From NCBI RefSeq assembly GCF_042427745.1, contig NZ_JBHMFA010000005.1: DNA of 64,000 bases; one strand, written 5' to 3'. Every line of letters begins with the position of its first letter. The stretch's first letter is position 1. The stretch comes from Algibacter miyuki. GTDB taxonomy: Bacteria; Bacteroidota; Bacteroidia; Flavobacteriales; Flavobacteriaceae. A model generated the notes under the pieces. The model was not told the origin of the DNA and ran no database searches. It saw only the letters and a list, made by a program, of their open reading frames with translations. Positions 17,930 to 25,956 of the stretch are shown one piece after another. The position numbers were made by a program, and so were the translations under genes.

Positions 17930-18769
17930 TTATGGAATCCATTTTTTTTCAAAATTAGGCTTACGTTTTTCCAAAAAGGCATTTCTACCTTCGGTAGCTT
18001 CTTCAGTCATGTAAGCTAAACGTGTGGCTTCGCCAGCAAATACTTGTTGCCCTACCATACCATCATCGGTTAAATTCATGGCGAATTTCAACATTTTAAT
18101 AGATGTAGGCGATTTTGCTAATATTTCCTGAGCCCACTCATAAGCCGTACTTTCTAATTCATCGTGAGGAACAACAGCATTTACCATGCCCATATCAAAC
18201 GCTTCTTGAGCCGAGTAATTTCTTCCTAAGAAAAATATTTCACGAGCTCTTTTCTGTCCTACCATTTTTGCTAAATAAGCCGATCCGTAACCACCATCAA
18301 AACTAGTAACATCAGCATCGGTTTGTTTAAAAATAGCATGCTCTTTACTCGCTAAAGTTAAATCGCAAACTACGTGTAAACTATGTCCGCCACCAACAGC
18401 CCAACCCGGAACCACAGCAATTACAGCTTTTGGCATAAAACGAATTAAACGTTGTACTTCTAATATATTTAAACGGTGATAACCATCTTCACCAACATAA
18501 CCTTGGTGTCCACGTGCTTTTTGATCGCCTCCACTACAAAATGAATAGACACCATCTTTAGTCGATGGGCCTTCGGCAGATAATAATACCACACCAATAT
18601 TTACATCTTCGTTAGCATTATATAAGGCATCGTATAATTCTGACGTTGTTTTCGGACGAAATGCATTTCTCACATCTGGTCTATTAAACGCTATGCGCGC
18701 AACACCATTACATTTTTTATATGTAATATCGGTGTATTCTTTAACAGTTACCCAATTTTCTTGACTCAT
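17930..18769 (-). CDS. menB: 1,4-Dihydroxy-2-naphthoyl-CoA synthase (MenB)
   Basis: 279 residues from the ATG at 18769. A longer frame from 18787 would begin inside a -7 promoter box, and homologs start near MSQENWVTVKEY, so the shorter start is chosen. Crotonase fold with RNAFRPKT, the oxyanion pair CSGGDQKARG and AVVPGWAVGGGHSLH, and the MenB-specific TDADVTSFDGGYGSAYLA whose aspartate/serine/tyrosine take part in ring closure. It converts o-succinylbenzoyl-CoA to DHNA-CoA in the cytosol. First gene of the men cluster here; menD and menF are not next to it, the divergent neighbour being a cysteine peptidase gene. Confidence 0.95.
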   Translation of the reverse strand: MSQENWVTVKEYTDITYKKCNGVARIAFNRPDVRNAFRPKTTSELYDALYNANEDVNIGVVLLSAEGPSTKDGVYSFCSGGDQKARGHQGYVGEDGYHRLNILEVQRLIRFMPKAVIAVVPGWAVGGGHSLHVVCDLTLASKEHAIFKQTDADVTSFDGGYGSAYLAKMVGQKRAREIFFLGRNYSAQEAFDMGMVNAVVPHDELESTAYEWAQEILAKSPTSIKMLKFAMNLTDDGMVGQQVFAGEATRLAYMTEEATEGRNAFLEKRKPNFEKKWIP

Positions 18770-18784
18770 TTTCTTTATTTTAGC

Positions 18785-18792
18785 CAAAAATA
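18785..18792 (-). promoter_or_regulatory. -7 promoter box for menBA
   Basis: Reverse-strand TATTTTTG fits TAnnTTTG and lies 15 bases before the chosen menB ATG, predicting a very short leader. No clear -33 TTG. Confidence 0.4.
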
Positions 18793-18823
18793 AATTTTAT
18801 TTCATTAAAACCCCGCATTCCCT

Positions 18824-19939
18824 ATGAAAAATAATATTTCCTTACTCGTTTTACTATTTATTTCTATTTCAATACATGCGCAATCGTATAAATTTGAAAC
18901 GGTTATAGATCTTGAAACTACAGAAGTTATTAGTCAAGGTAACACGGGAACTTGTTGGAGTTTTTCTACATCGTCTTTTTTAGAAAGTGAAATAATAAGG
19001 ATTACAGGTAAAAAGATTGATTTATCTGAAATGTATACCGTAAGAAACACCTACCCGAAAAAGGCTTGGAATTACATTATGCGTCAAGGAAAAACGCAAT
19101 TTAGTGATGGTGGCTTGGCTCACGATGTTTTGAATAGCGTGAAAGATCATGGTTTAGTTCCAGCTTTCGCTTTTACGGGGCTTGAAGAAAATGCTACAAG
19201 ACATAACCACACTGAAATGCTTACCGTTTTAAGAGGTTTATTAAACACATATACTAAAGACGTAAAAAAACCTTTATCTCCAAAATGGAAACAGGTTACT
19301 GAGTCCGTTTTAGATATTTATTTAGGAAAAAACATTGAAACTTTTAATTATGAAGGCGTAGAATACACACCACAATCTTTTTTAGAATTCACAAAAATAA
19401 ACCCGGAAGATTATGTGAGCTTAACATCTTTTTCTCATCAACCGTTTTACACAAACTTTATTTTAAATATTCCTGATAATTTTTCTAACGGAAGTTTCTA
19501 TAACATCCCTATTGAAGAGATGGTTAAAACGGTAAATAACGCGCTTAAAAAAGGATACACAATTGCCTTAGATTGCGATGTAAGCGAAAAAACATTTACA
19601 GCAAATCCTGGTATGGCCATAATTCCAAAAGACAGTAATTTAGACCTAAAGGAATTAACCGAAATTGTACCAGAAAAAGAGATTACTCAAACCTACAGAC
19701 AACAAGAGTTTGAAAACTTTAACACTACCGACGATCATTTAATGCATATTACAGGTTTAGTTAAAGACCAAAAGGGAAACACCTATTATAAAGTAAAAAA
19801 TTCATGGGGAAAAAACTCTGAAAGAGTTAGAAATGAGGGTTTTATTTACATGAGCGAAGCTTACTTCAAATTAAAAATGATATCGGTTACTTTAAATAAA
19901 AACGTACTTGATAATAAATTTGCTAATATTTTGCATTAA
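18824..19939 (+). CDS. Secreted C1-family cysteine peptidase (bleomycin hydrolase/PepC-like)
   Basis: 371 residues. A Sec signal peptide (LLVLLFISISIHAQ, cleavage near residue 20) is followed by a papain-like domain: Q38-G-N-T-G-T-C44-W-S-F with the nucleophile cysteine, H308 in LMHITG and N326 in VKNSWG complete the triad. The LSEMYTVRNTYPKKAWNY and SDGGLAHDVLNSVKDHGLVP blocks mark the C1B (bleomycin hydrolase/aminopeptidase C) branch. The usual PepC is cytosolic and about 440-450 residues; this shorter, exported version is common in Bacteroidota. It likely trims peptides in the periplasm. It is divergent from menB, with about 50 bases between starts. Confidence 0.88.
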   Translation: MKNNISLLVLLFISISIHAQSYKFETVIDLETTEVISQGNTGTCWSFSTSSFLESEIIRITGKKIDLSEMYTVRNTYPKKAWNYIMRQGKTQFSDGGLAHDVLNSVKDHGLVPAFAFTGLEENATRHNHTEMLTVLRGLLNTYTKDVKKPLSPKWKQVTESVLDIYLGKNIETFNYEGVEYTPQSFLEFTKINPEDYVSLTSFSHQPFYTNFILNIPDNFSNGSFYNIPIEEMVKTVNNALKKGYTIALDCDVSEKTFTANPGMAIIPKDSNLDLKELTEIVPEKEITQTYRQQEFENFNTTDDHLMHITGLVKDQKGNTYYKVKNSWGKNSERVRNEGFIYMSEAYFKLKMISVTLNKNVLDNKFANILH

Positions 19940-20025
19940 CCGCAAAGTATCCCTATTCAATTTTACGGATTCAATAAAAGTGCAAAACCGGTAAATTAAG
20001 ATAATATTAAGAAGGATTTAATAGC

Positions 20026-20033
20026 TAACTTTG
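20026..20033 (+). promoter_or_regulatory. -7 promoter box for the 58-residue membrane protein
   Basis: TAACTTTG matches TAnnTTTG; predicted transcript leader about 75 bases to the ATG at 20115. -33 element not clear. Confidence 0.45.
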
Positions 20034-20114
20034 CACCAAGATTAAAAAATCGTACTAATTTGCATTTAAACGTAATTACCTGTATATTAGCGATATATTT
20101 AAACCCCATTGGAT

Positions 20115-20291
20115 ATGATACTAACAATTACTCTAACATTCTCCCTACTTGTTGTTTTTAACTTATTGCTTTTAAAATTTAGCTGTAACAAAACAGTTAA
20201 ACATAAAAAAGTGATTAAAAAACCTGTTATTTTATCATCGTATGCAGAGGTAAATATGACTTCGGAACATCTTGCTCCTACCGGTAGTTAA
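20115..20291 (+). CDS. Small membrane protein ending in LAPTGS
   Basis: 58 residues from the ATG at 20115; the in-frame TTG at 20109 adds only two residues. One N-terminal transmembrane helix (residues about 2-23), a short basic stretch (KTVKHKKVIKK) consistent with the inside-positive rule, and a hydrophilic tail finishing in SEHLAPTGS. I do not recognise a named family, though similar short proteins with this C-terminus occur, to my memory, in other flavobacteria. A good -7 box upstream and the lack of any competing frame support a real gene. It is flanked by the peptidase gene and by convergent ung. Function unknown. Confidence 0.55.
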   Translation: MILTITLTFSLLVVFNLLLLKFSCNKTVKHKKVIKKPVILSSYAEVNMTSEHLAPTGS

Positions 20292-20343
20292 ATAACTCTG
20301 TTTTTTTTATTATAGTTAAGGTGTTTTAATTACCTAAAGCCTA

Positions 20344-21009
20344 TTACCACTTAAGTCCTTTTAATCCGAGATGAGCTAATCTTTGATTCACTTGACTAAA
20401 ATGTGTATTACCAAACCAATACCCTCTATTTGCAGATAAAGGTGATGGATGACCGCTATTTAAAATAATATGTTTTTTAGCGTCTATAAGTTTAGCTTTC
20501 TTTTTAGCAAAACCACCCCAAAGCAAAAACACCACATCTTTTTTATTATCGCTTATTGTTTTAATAACAGCATCAGTAAAAGTTTCCCATCCCTTTTTTT
20601 GGTGACTTCCCGCCTCGAGTGCTCTCACAGTTAAGGTTGCGTTCAATAATAAAACACCTTGTTTTGCCCAACGTTCTAAATTTCCACTTTCAGGATATGG
20701 TATACCCAAATCACTTTCAATTTCTTTAAAAATATTAATTAACGACGGCGGGTGCTTGATTCCATCGGCTACTGAAAAACACAACCCATTGGCCTGCCCT
20801 TCACCATGATAAGGATCTTGCCCTATAATAACTACTTTCACATCGTTAAAATGACAATAATTAAAGGCATTAAAGATTGCTTCCTTTGGAGGATAACAAT
20901 TTCCTTTTTCATACTCCGAAGAAACAAAATCTATTAATTGCTTAAAATAATCCTGAGATAATTCGGCTTCTAAATAAGGTTTCCAACTCTCGTGAAAATT
21001 TAAATTCAT
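20344..21009 (-). CDS. ung: Uracil-DNA glycosylase, family 1
   Basis: 221 residues, standard for family 1 UDG. The water-activating loop is VVIIGQDPYHGEGQANGL with catalytic D65; the Pro-rich and uracil-specificity segments follow (LLLNATLTVRALEAGSH), and the minor-groove intercalation loop HPSPLSANRGYWFG carries the second catalytic histidine. It excises uracil from DNA as the first step of base excision repair in the cytosol. It is transcribed alone, with 80 bases to the divergent DUF1801 gene; no special regulation is evident. Confidence 0.96.
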   Translation of the reverse strand: MNLNFHESWKPYLEAELSQDYFKQLIDFVSSEYEKGNCYPPKEAIFNAFNYCHFNDVKVVIIGQDPYHGEGQANGLCFSVADGIKHPPSLINIFKEIESDLGIPYPESGNLERWAKQGVLLLNATLTVRALEAGSHQKKGWETFTDAVIKTISDNKKDVVFLLWGGFAKKKAKLIDAKKHIILNSGHPSPLSANRGYWFGNTHFSQVNQRLAHLGLKGLKW

Positions 21010-21089
21010 TATTATATTTTTTTTAAAAAATCATCCAAAATTAATACTATATTTAAAGAGTATAGAATTTACATCAAATTAAGCATAAA

Positions 21090-21524
21090 ATGGTTGAGCA
21101 AAATATACAAATTAATACGAACGAAAAAGTAGCTGACGTATTTAATAATTACCCCAAACATATTGTACACAAAATAAAGCATTTAAGAGACCTGATTTTG
21201 CAAGTTGCTAAAGAAACCGAAACTATTACTGCCATTGAAGAAACTTTAAAATGGGGAGAGCCTAGTTATTTAGTGAAAAAAGGCAGCACTGTTAGAATAG
21301 ATTGGAAAACAAAAACACCAAACCAATACGCCATATATTTTAAATGTACCAGTAAGCTGGTTGAAACTTTTAAAGTTGTTTTTAAAGATGTTTTTCAATT
21401 TGAAGGGCACCGCGCTATTGTATTTCAATTGGATGATACCATACCTGAAACCGAATTAAAACAATGTATAGCTACCGCTTTAACCTACCATAAAGTAAAG
21501 CACTTACCGCTTTTAGACTTGTAA
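21090..21524 (+). CDS. DUF1801 domain protein
   Basis: 144 residues. The DUF1801 (YdhG-like) core covers about residues 15-135: NYPKHIVHKIKHLRDLILQVAKE, the conserved EETLKWGEPSYLVKKGSTVRIDWK and a C-terminal ALTYHKVKHLP. The fold is a small alpha/beta protein related to YjbR/SelW-like structures; no activity is established, although frataxin-like iron handling has been proposed for relatives. The gene lies between ung and convergent holA, with only 3 bases between its stop and the holA stop. It looks intact and is probably cytosolic, having no signal or membrane segment. Confidence 0.8.
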   Translation: MVEQNIQINTNEKVADVFNNYPKHIVHKIKHLRDLILQVAKETETITAIEETLKWGEPSYLVKKGSTVRIDWKTKTPNQYAIYFKCTSKLVETFKVVFKDVFQFEGHRAIVFQLDDTIPETELKQCIATALTYHKVKHLPLLDL

Positions 21525-21527
21525 ATA

Positions 21528-22532
21528 CTAATTAAAAATACGTACTAATAATTCTTTAAGTAAATCGCCTTGCGGCACCGCATTAGAGCCTACACCTTTA
21601 CTTTTAACATCAAACTCACGTAAGGTAGCGACAACACCACTCACTTTTCGCATTGGGAAATTTCTAGCAGCCGTAATATAATCGTTCACAAAATAAGGAT
21701 TAACACGTAATGCCGAGGCCACATTTCTAGGAGACTTATCTGCCAAACCATGAAACGTAAGCAACTGTGAGAAAAAAGCAAATAATAAGGATACTGTAAC
21801 TACCATAGGATTATCTTTCGGGTTTTCGCCAAAGTAATACACTATGCGGTAAGCCTTAATTACGTTACGCTCTCCAACCGCTTTTCGTAACTCAAAATTG
21901 TTATAATCTTTACTAATTCCAATGTTTTCTTCAATATGCTCTGGCGTAATTTGCGTGCCTTTTGGTAAAATAATTTGAAGTTTTTCTAACTCATTATTTA
22001 TTTTACTTAAATCGGTTCCTAAAAACTCAACCAACATTTGAGCCGCTTTTGGAGTGATTTCATATTTTTTCGGTGCCAATACACGACGAATCCAATCGCC
22101 AACCTGGTTCTCGTAAAGTTTTTTACTTTCGTAAACAACACCTGTTTTTTTCAGGGTTTTATAAAGCGATTTTCGCTTATCTATTTTTTTATACTTATAA
22201 TTAAAAACCAAAACCGTGCTTGGCTGTGGGTTTTCGGCATATTTAGCCAACTTTTCAATACTTCTTGCTAAATCTTGAGCCTCTTTAACAATCACTACCT
22301 GGTGTTCTGCCATCATCGGGTAACGTTTGGCATGCCCAACAATATCATCGATAGTAACATCGCGACCGTATAAAACCATTTGATTGAAGCCGCGTTCAGC
22401 TTCATCCAAAACAGACGTTTCAATATAATCCGAAATCTTATCTATATAATAAGCCTCTTCACCCATTAAAAAATAAATAGGCTTTAAGTTTTTGTTTTTT
22501 ATATCGGTTACTATTTGTTTTACTTCGTCCAA
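21528..22532 (-). CDS. holA: DNA polymerase III subunit delta (HolA)
   Basis: 334 residues with the clamp-loader delta layout: N-terminal degenerate AAA+ domain (KPIYFLMGEEAYYIDKISDYI, near residue 17), lid domain and the C-terminal helical collar (FAFFSQLLTFHGLA...NPYFVNDYITAARNF). No functional Walker A is expected in delta. It opens the beta clamp within the replication complex. The start is a TTG at 22532, chosen because MDEVKQIVTDIKNKNLKPIYF is how the family usually begins in flavobacteria; that TTG sits in a TAGATTTG string resembling a -7 box, so the true start or promoter deserves checking. Divergent from the HSDR_N gene. Confidence 0.92.
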   Translation of the reverse strand: MDEVKQIVTDIKNKNLKPIYFLMGEEAYYIDKISDYIETSVLDEAERGFNQMVLYGRDVTIDDIVGHAKRYPMMAEHQVVIVKEAQDLARSIEKLAKYAENPQPSTVLVFNYKYKKIDKRKSLYKTLKKTGVVYESKKLYENQVGDWIRRVLAPKKYEITPKAAQMLVEFLGTDLSKINNELEKLQIILPKGTQITPEHIEENIGISKDYNNFELRKAVGERNVIKAYRIVYYFGENPKDNPMVVTVSLLFAFFSQLLTFHGLADKSPRNVASALRVNPYFVNDYITAARNFPMRKVSGVVATLREFDVKSKGVGSNAVPQGDLLKELLVRIFN

Positions 22533-22645
22533 ATCTAATCTTATTATTTTTTATTGAAAGCCCTTATATTCCACAACAATGCCTAACTAATATATCGAGC
22601 TTTTTAAAATCTATACAGGCAAAGTCTAAAAACAACCTGTTTCTA

Positions 22646-22674
22646 TTGGGTTTTGATTATTTGCCTTAACTTTG
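22646..22674 (+). promoter_or_regulatory. Promoter of the HSDR_N protein gene
   Basis: TTG (22646-22648), 18 bases, TAACTTTG (22667-22674), a good Bacteroidota promoter. The first in-frame TTG codon (22672) lies inside the -7 box and so cannot be the translation start. Confidence 0.55.
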
Positions 22675-22692
22675 AAAAAATTAAAAATTTCA

Positions 22693-23142
22693 GTGTTACC
22701 AAAACTAAATTTTCCAGAGTTTTCATTTCGTTTCAAAAATAGCGAAAATAAAGTATCTATATTCGATTGTATTCGCAAAAAATTCATGATTTTACAACCC
22801 GAAGAATGGGTAAGGCAGCACTGTGTTCATTACTTAATAGACGTAAAAAAATATCCGATATCTTTAATAAATGTTGAAAAGGAGCTCACTATTAACACCT
22901 TAAAAAAAAGATACGACATTGTGGTATTTAATCCAGATGGAAGCATTCATATTATTGTAGAATGTAAAGCTCCAAAAATCACTATTAATCAGCAAACATT
23001 TGATCAAATTGCACGTTATAACACCGCACTTAACGCCACCTATTTAATGGTTACTAATGGTTTAAATCATTATTACTGTCAAATGGATTTTAAAAACGAA
23101 CGTTATCAATTTTTGAAAGATATTCCAGAATATCGTGGATAG
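22693..23142 (+). CDS. Stand-alone type I restriction R-subunit N-terminal-like (HSDR_N_2) protein
   Basis: About 149 residues from the GTG at 22693. The frame is open from a TTG at 22672, but that codon is part of the -7 promoter box. The protein has the PD-(D/E)xK nuclease core: a strand with KRYDIVVF (active-site D), then IHIIVECKAPKI (ExK), and the conserved EEWVRQHCVHYLI helix before it. This is the HSDR_N_2 domain found at the N-terminus of type I restriction R subunits, here without helicase or any specificity and methylase genes nearby. It may be a housekeeping nuclease-like protein; its position beside holA hints at DNA maintenance. Whether it cleaves DNA is unknown. Confidence 0.82.
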   Translation: MLPKLNFPEFSFRFKNSENKVSIFDCIRKKFMILQPEEWVRQHCVHYLIDVKKYPISLINVEKELTINTLKKRYDIVVFNPDGSIHIIVECKAPKITINQQTFDQIARYNTALNATYLMVTNGLNHYYCQMDFKNERYQFLKDIPEYRG

Positions 23143-23228
23143 TTATCAATATACATATAGTATAAATTGTTCATTATATTACGATTACAAAACAAAAAAC
23201 AACTTTTAACTCATAAATAAAATAGCTT

Positions 23229-24218
23229 TTGAAACTTGCCATTGTTATACTAAACTGGAACGGAAAACAACTCTTAGAGCAATTTTTGCCATCGGTTATC
23301 GCACATTCCACAGAAGCGGAAATTTATGTGGCCGATAATGCCTCGACAGACGATTCTATGTCGTTTCTAAAAAGCCAATATCCTTCCATAAAAACCATTC
23401 AAAATGCAAAAAACGGAGGTTATGCTAAAGGTTATAACGATGCTTTAAAACATATTAAAGCCGATGTGTTTTGCTTGTTAAATAGTGATGTAGAGGTTAC
23501 CCCAAATTGGCTTCCTCCTATTATAAATACTTTCAGAAATTATCCTGAAACCGCTATTATTCAACCTAAAATATTAGATTTCAAAAACAAAGATCATTTT
23601 GAATATGCAGGTGCTGCAGGCGGGTTTATTGATAAATATGGTTATCCTTATTGCCGAGGCCGCATTTTTGATACTATTGAAAAAGATAACGGACAATATA
23701 ATGACATCGCAGAAATATTTTGGGCCACAGGGGCTTGTTTGTTTATAAAAGCTGAAGTTTTTAAAAGCTTAAACGGCTTCGATGAACATTTCTTTGCACA
23801 CATGGAAGAAATTGACCTTTGTTGGCGTGCAAAAAATAATGGACACAACATTAAATACGTAGGCCAATCGACCATTTACCATGTTGGTGGCGCTACGCTA
23901 AACGCCGGAAATCCTCAAAAAACCTATCTTAATTTCAGAAACAGCCTATTTACACTTACCAAAAACGGGAAAGGGAATCTGTTTTTTATCATTTTTGTAA
24001 GGCTAATTCTCGACGGTATTGCGGCAGCTAAATTTCTTTTCGAACTAAAACCAAAACACTCTTTTGCCATTTTAAAAGCTCACTTTAGCTATTATTATCA
24101 TTTAAACAGACTCTTAAAACAACGAGAAGCCACAATAAACAAAACAAACTACTATACCAAAACATCCATTGTTATGGATTATTTCGTAAATAAAAAGAGG
24201 TATTACAAATGTGAATAA
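23229..24218 (+). CDS. Glycosyltransferase family 2 (rhamnosyltransferase-like)
   Basis: 329 residues starting at TTG 23229; no ATG lies nearby and KLAIVILNWNG is the normal family beginning. GT-A fold: nucleotide-sugar binding VADNASTDDS, the metal motif in CLLNSDVEVTP (DxD-like S-D-V), acceptor/base region FFAHMEEIDLCWRAKNNGHNIKYVG (ED-like EEIDLCWR), and GGATLNAGNPQKTYLNFRN typical of the inverting WcaE/rhamnosyltransferase-like group. A C-terminal hydrophobic patch (residues about 245-270) may attach it to the membrane. It transfers a sugar to a surface glycan or lipid; donor and acceptor unknown. Monocistronic, not in a capsule cluster. Confidence 0.88.
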   Translation: MKLAIVILNWNGKQLLEQFLPSVIAHSTEAEIYVADNASTDDSMSFLKSQYPSIKTIQNAKNGGYAKGYNDALKHIKADVFCLLNSDVEVTPNWLPPIINTFRNYPETAIIQPKILDFKNKDHFEYAGAAGGFIDKYGYPYCRGRIFDTIEKDNGQYNDIAEIFWATGACLFIKAEVFKSLNGFDEHFFAHMEEIDLCWRAKNNGHNIKYVGQSTIYHVGGATLNAGNPQKTYLNFRNSLFTLTKNGKGNLFFIIFVRLILDGIAAAKFLFELKPKHSFAILKAHFSYYYHLNRLLKQREATINKTNYYTKTSIVMDYFVNKKRYYKCE

Positions 24219-24321
24219 AATTTAGCAAAAGTTTTGTTAATAACTCTGCTATCAAGCTATTTTTATATACTTTTACCTATTCTTAAAAGAAATTTTTAAT
24301 CCAAAATTCTAAAATCAACTC

Positions 24322-25161
24322 ATGAAAAAAGTTTTATTACTTAGTCTATCAACCATGCTATTTTTAAGTTCATGTGTAACTAAAAAGCAATTCACAGATC
24401 TAGAGGCCAAACAAAAGGAAACTCAAGATTTATTAAATTCAGCAACCGTAAAATTAAACTCTTGTTTAGAAGACAGAGCCGCGGCAACAGCCAAAGCATC
24501 TGTACTAGAATCGCAAGTAAACGATTTACGTAAAAACAACGACAACCTTCAAGTTTTATCAGCAAAAGGCGCAAGCAGCATCGAAAAAACTTTAGAAAGT
24601 ATAAAAGAAAAAGAAATGAAAATCGCTCGTTTACAAGACGCGATGACTAAAAAGGATAGCATTACGCTAGCATTAGTAACAAGCTTAAAACGCGAAGTTG
24701 GTATCAACGATCCAGACATCGAAGTTAACGTAGAAAAAGGTGTTGTTTTCATCTCTATCGCCGATAAATTATTATTCCAAAGCGGAAGTTACATTGTAAC
24801 TAGCAGAGCTAAAGAAGTATTAGCTAAAGTTGCTAAAGTAATTAACAGCAAACCAGATTTCGAGGCTATGATCGAAGGTCATACAGACAGCCAATCATAC
24901 CAAAAAGGTGTACTTTTAGACAACTGGGATTTAAGTGTAAAACGTTCAACATCAATTATTCGTGTGTTACAAGATTTAGATGTTAACCCAGCACAATTAA
25001 TCGCTGCCGGTCGTAGTTCTTACGTACCTTTAGTAGATAACGATACTGCTGCAAACCGTGCAAAAAACAGACGTACACGTGTAGTAGTACTTCCTAAAAT
25101 CGATCAATTTTACGATATGATTGAAAAAGAAATGAAAAATTTAGAAGCTGGTGGAAACTAA
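24322..25161 (+). CDS. OmpA-family lipoprotein
   Basis: 279 residues. Lipoprotein signal with lipobox LSSC (Cys18), a long heptad-rich coiled coil (residues about 25-115, many E/K/A) and a C-terminal OmpA peptidoglycan-binding domain (about 130-250): LLFQSGSYIVTSRAKEVL, MIEGHTDSQ, NWDLSVKRSTSIIRVLQD and NRAKNRRTRVVVLP, the last holding the conserved diaminopimelate-binding D and R. It should tether the outer membrane to peptidoglycan, with the coiled coil as a spacer. The codon choice looks more regular than in its neighbours, fitting strong expression. It is monocistronic with a strong terminator after it. Confidence 0.93.
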   Translation: MKKVLLLSLSTMLFLSSCVTKKQFTDLEAKQKETQDLLNSATVKLNSCLEDRAAATAKASVLESQVNDLRKNNDNLQVLSAKGASSIEKTLESIKEKEMKIARLQDAMTKKDSITLALVTSLKREVGINDPDIEVNVEKGVVFISIADKLLFQSGSYIVTSRAKEVLAKVAKVINSKPDFEAMIEGHTDSQSYQKGVLLDNWDLSVKRSTSIIRVLQDLDVNPAQLIAAGRSSYVPLVDNDTAANRAKNRRTRVVVLPKIDQFYDMIEKEMKNLEAGGN

Positions 25162-25183
25162 TTCCTAGCTCATAAAATAGAAG

Positions 25184-25213
25184 AAAGCTCAACTCCAAAG
25201 TTGGGCTTTTTTT
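25184..25213 (+). terminator. Rho-independent terminator of the OmpA gene
   Basis: Stem AAAGCTCAACT (25184-25194) with AGTTGGGCTTT (25199-25209), one G-U pair, four-base loop, then T run to 25213. Confidence 0.88.
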
Positions 25214-25226
25214 ATACCCTTTTTTT

Positions 25227-25320
25227 GGGCGTTCCCCTATCGGGTCAGGCTTTACGTTGCAAGTCCGCGCACTTCCTACGTCAGGCTGTGGGCTTTCCAC
25301 TGCAATCCTTAACGCAGGGA
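25227..25320. repeat. GC-rich dispersed-repeat-like intergenic element
   Basis: About 94 bases with much higher GC than the surroundings. It begins GGGCGTTCCCC and ends TTAACGCAGGGA, so GCGTT/AACGC form the outer arms. Inside, GTCAGGCT occurs twice and CGTTGCAAGTCC is echoed by CACTGCAATCC. I recall similar sequences (GGGCGTTCCCC...GGGCTTTCCRCTGCAATC...CTAACGCA) repeated after genes in many flavobacteria; the function is unknown. It directly follows the OmpA terminator. The open frame across it (25201-25419) is not protein-like. Confidence 0.6.
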
Positions 25321-25471
25321 CTAACACAAAGGTTTAGTTTACATCAATCCTCCTTTAGTTTTATTAACACAAAATTATTTATGGTTTCTACTCGCATAAT
25401 TGTATTTTTACTTTATTAATATGTTCGGTTATACCGTATTGGCATTAATAAATAATAAAACTAGATAAGAA

Positions 25472-25864
25472 ATGAGTCAATCAGCAAAAAGTGTTTTTAT
25501 CTATGGTATCTATTTGGCGCTTATTGGATTAATGCTACTATTTATACCTAATATGTTATTTAACTTATTTGGTATAGAACCTACCAGTGAAGTTTGGATT
25601 AGATTTGAAGGGATTTTATTAATGGCAACTGCCGTCTACTATTATATCGGTGCTAAATATGAGCTAATTTTGATATTGAAGGCAACTGCTTTTATTCGAT
25701 TTACAGTAATTGTTTTCTTTACAGCATTTGTGATGCTAGAATTAGTATCTCCGAGAGTAATAATAATCGCAGTAATAGACTTTTTAGGAGGTGCTTGGAC
25801 ATACTTAATGTTAAAAAAAGAAGGACATTTTACCCGAAATAAAAATAAATTATCCAGACATTAA
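25472..25864 (+). CDS. Hypothetical four-helix membrane protein
   Basis: 130 residues, four transmembrane helices (about 8-30, 44-60, 66-88, 94-113) and a basic C-terminal tail (KKEGHFTRNKNKLSRH) predicted to face the cytosol. No recognised family; the layout resembles small DoxX/DUF-type membrane proteins but lacks their motifs. The ATG at 25472 begins a hydrophobic segment directly. It follows the GC-rich repeat element, and an approximate promoter (TTG near 25400, TATGTTCG at 25421-25428) precedes it. Function unknown; the clean reading frame and topology make it likely to be a real gene. Confidence 0.6.
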   Translation: MSQSAKSVFIYGIYLALIGLMLLFIPNMLFNLFGIEPTSEVWIRFEGILLMATAVYYYIGAKYELILILKATAFIRFTVIVFFTAFVMLELVSPRVIIIAVIDFLGGAWTYLMLKKEGHFTRNKNKLSRH

Positions 25865-25956
25865 ACTTAAAAAATAGTTACTATGCCAATACCGCATATA
25901 ATTTATTACGGGTTCTAGCCACTTCTTAAATTACGTCCTTAAACAAGCAACAAACC

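Noticed and set aside
22693..23142. Remnant of a type I restriction-modification locus
   Set aside because: The gene is intact, compact and next to holA, with no fragments of hsdM/hsdS or mobile-element scars around it.
25201..25419. 72-codon open frame across the GC-rich element
   Set aside because: It starts in the terminator hairpin of the OmpA gene and crosses the folded repeat; the peptide has no protein-like pattern. The openness follows from local composition.
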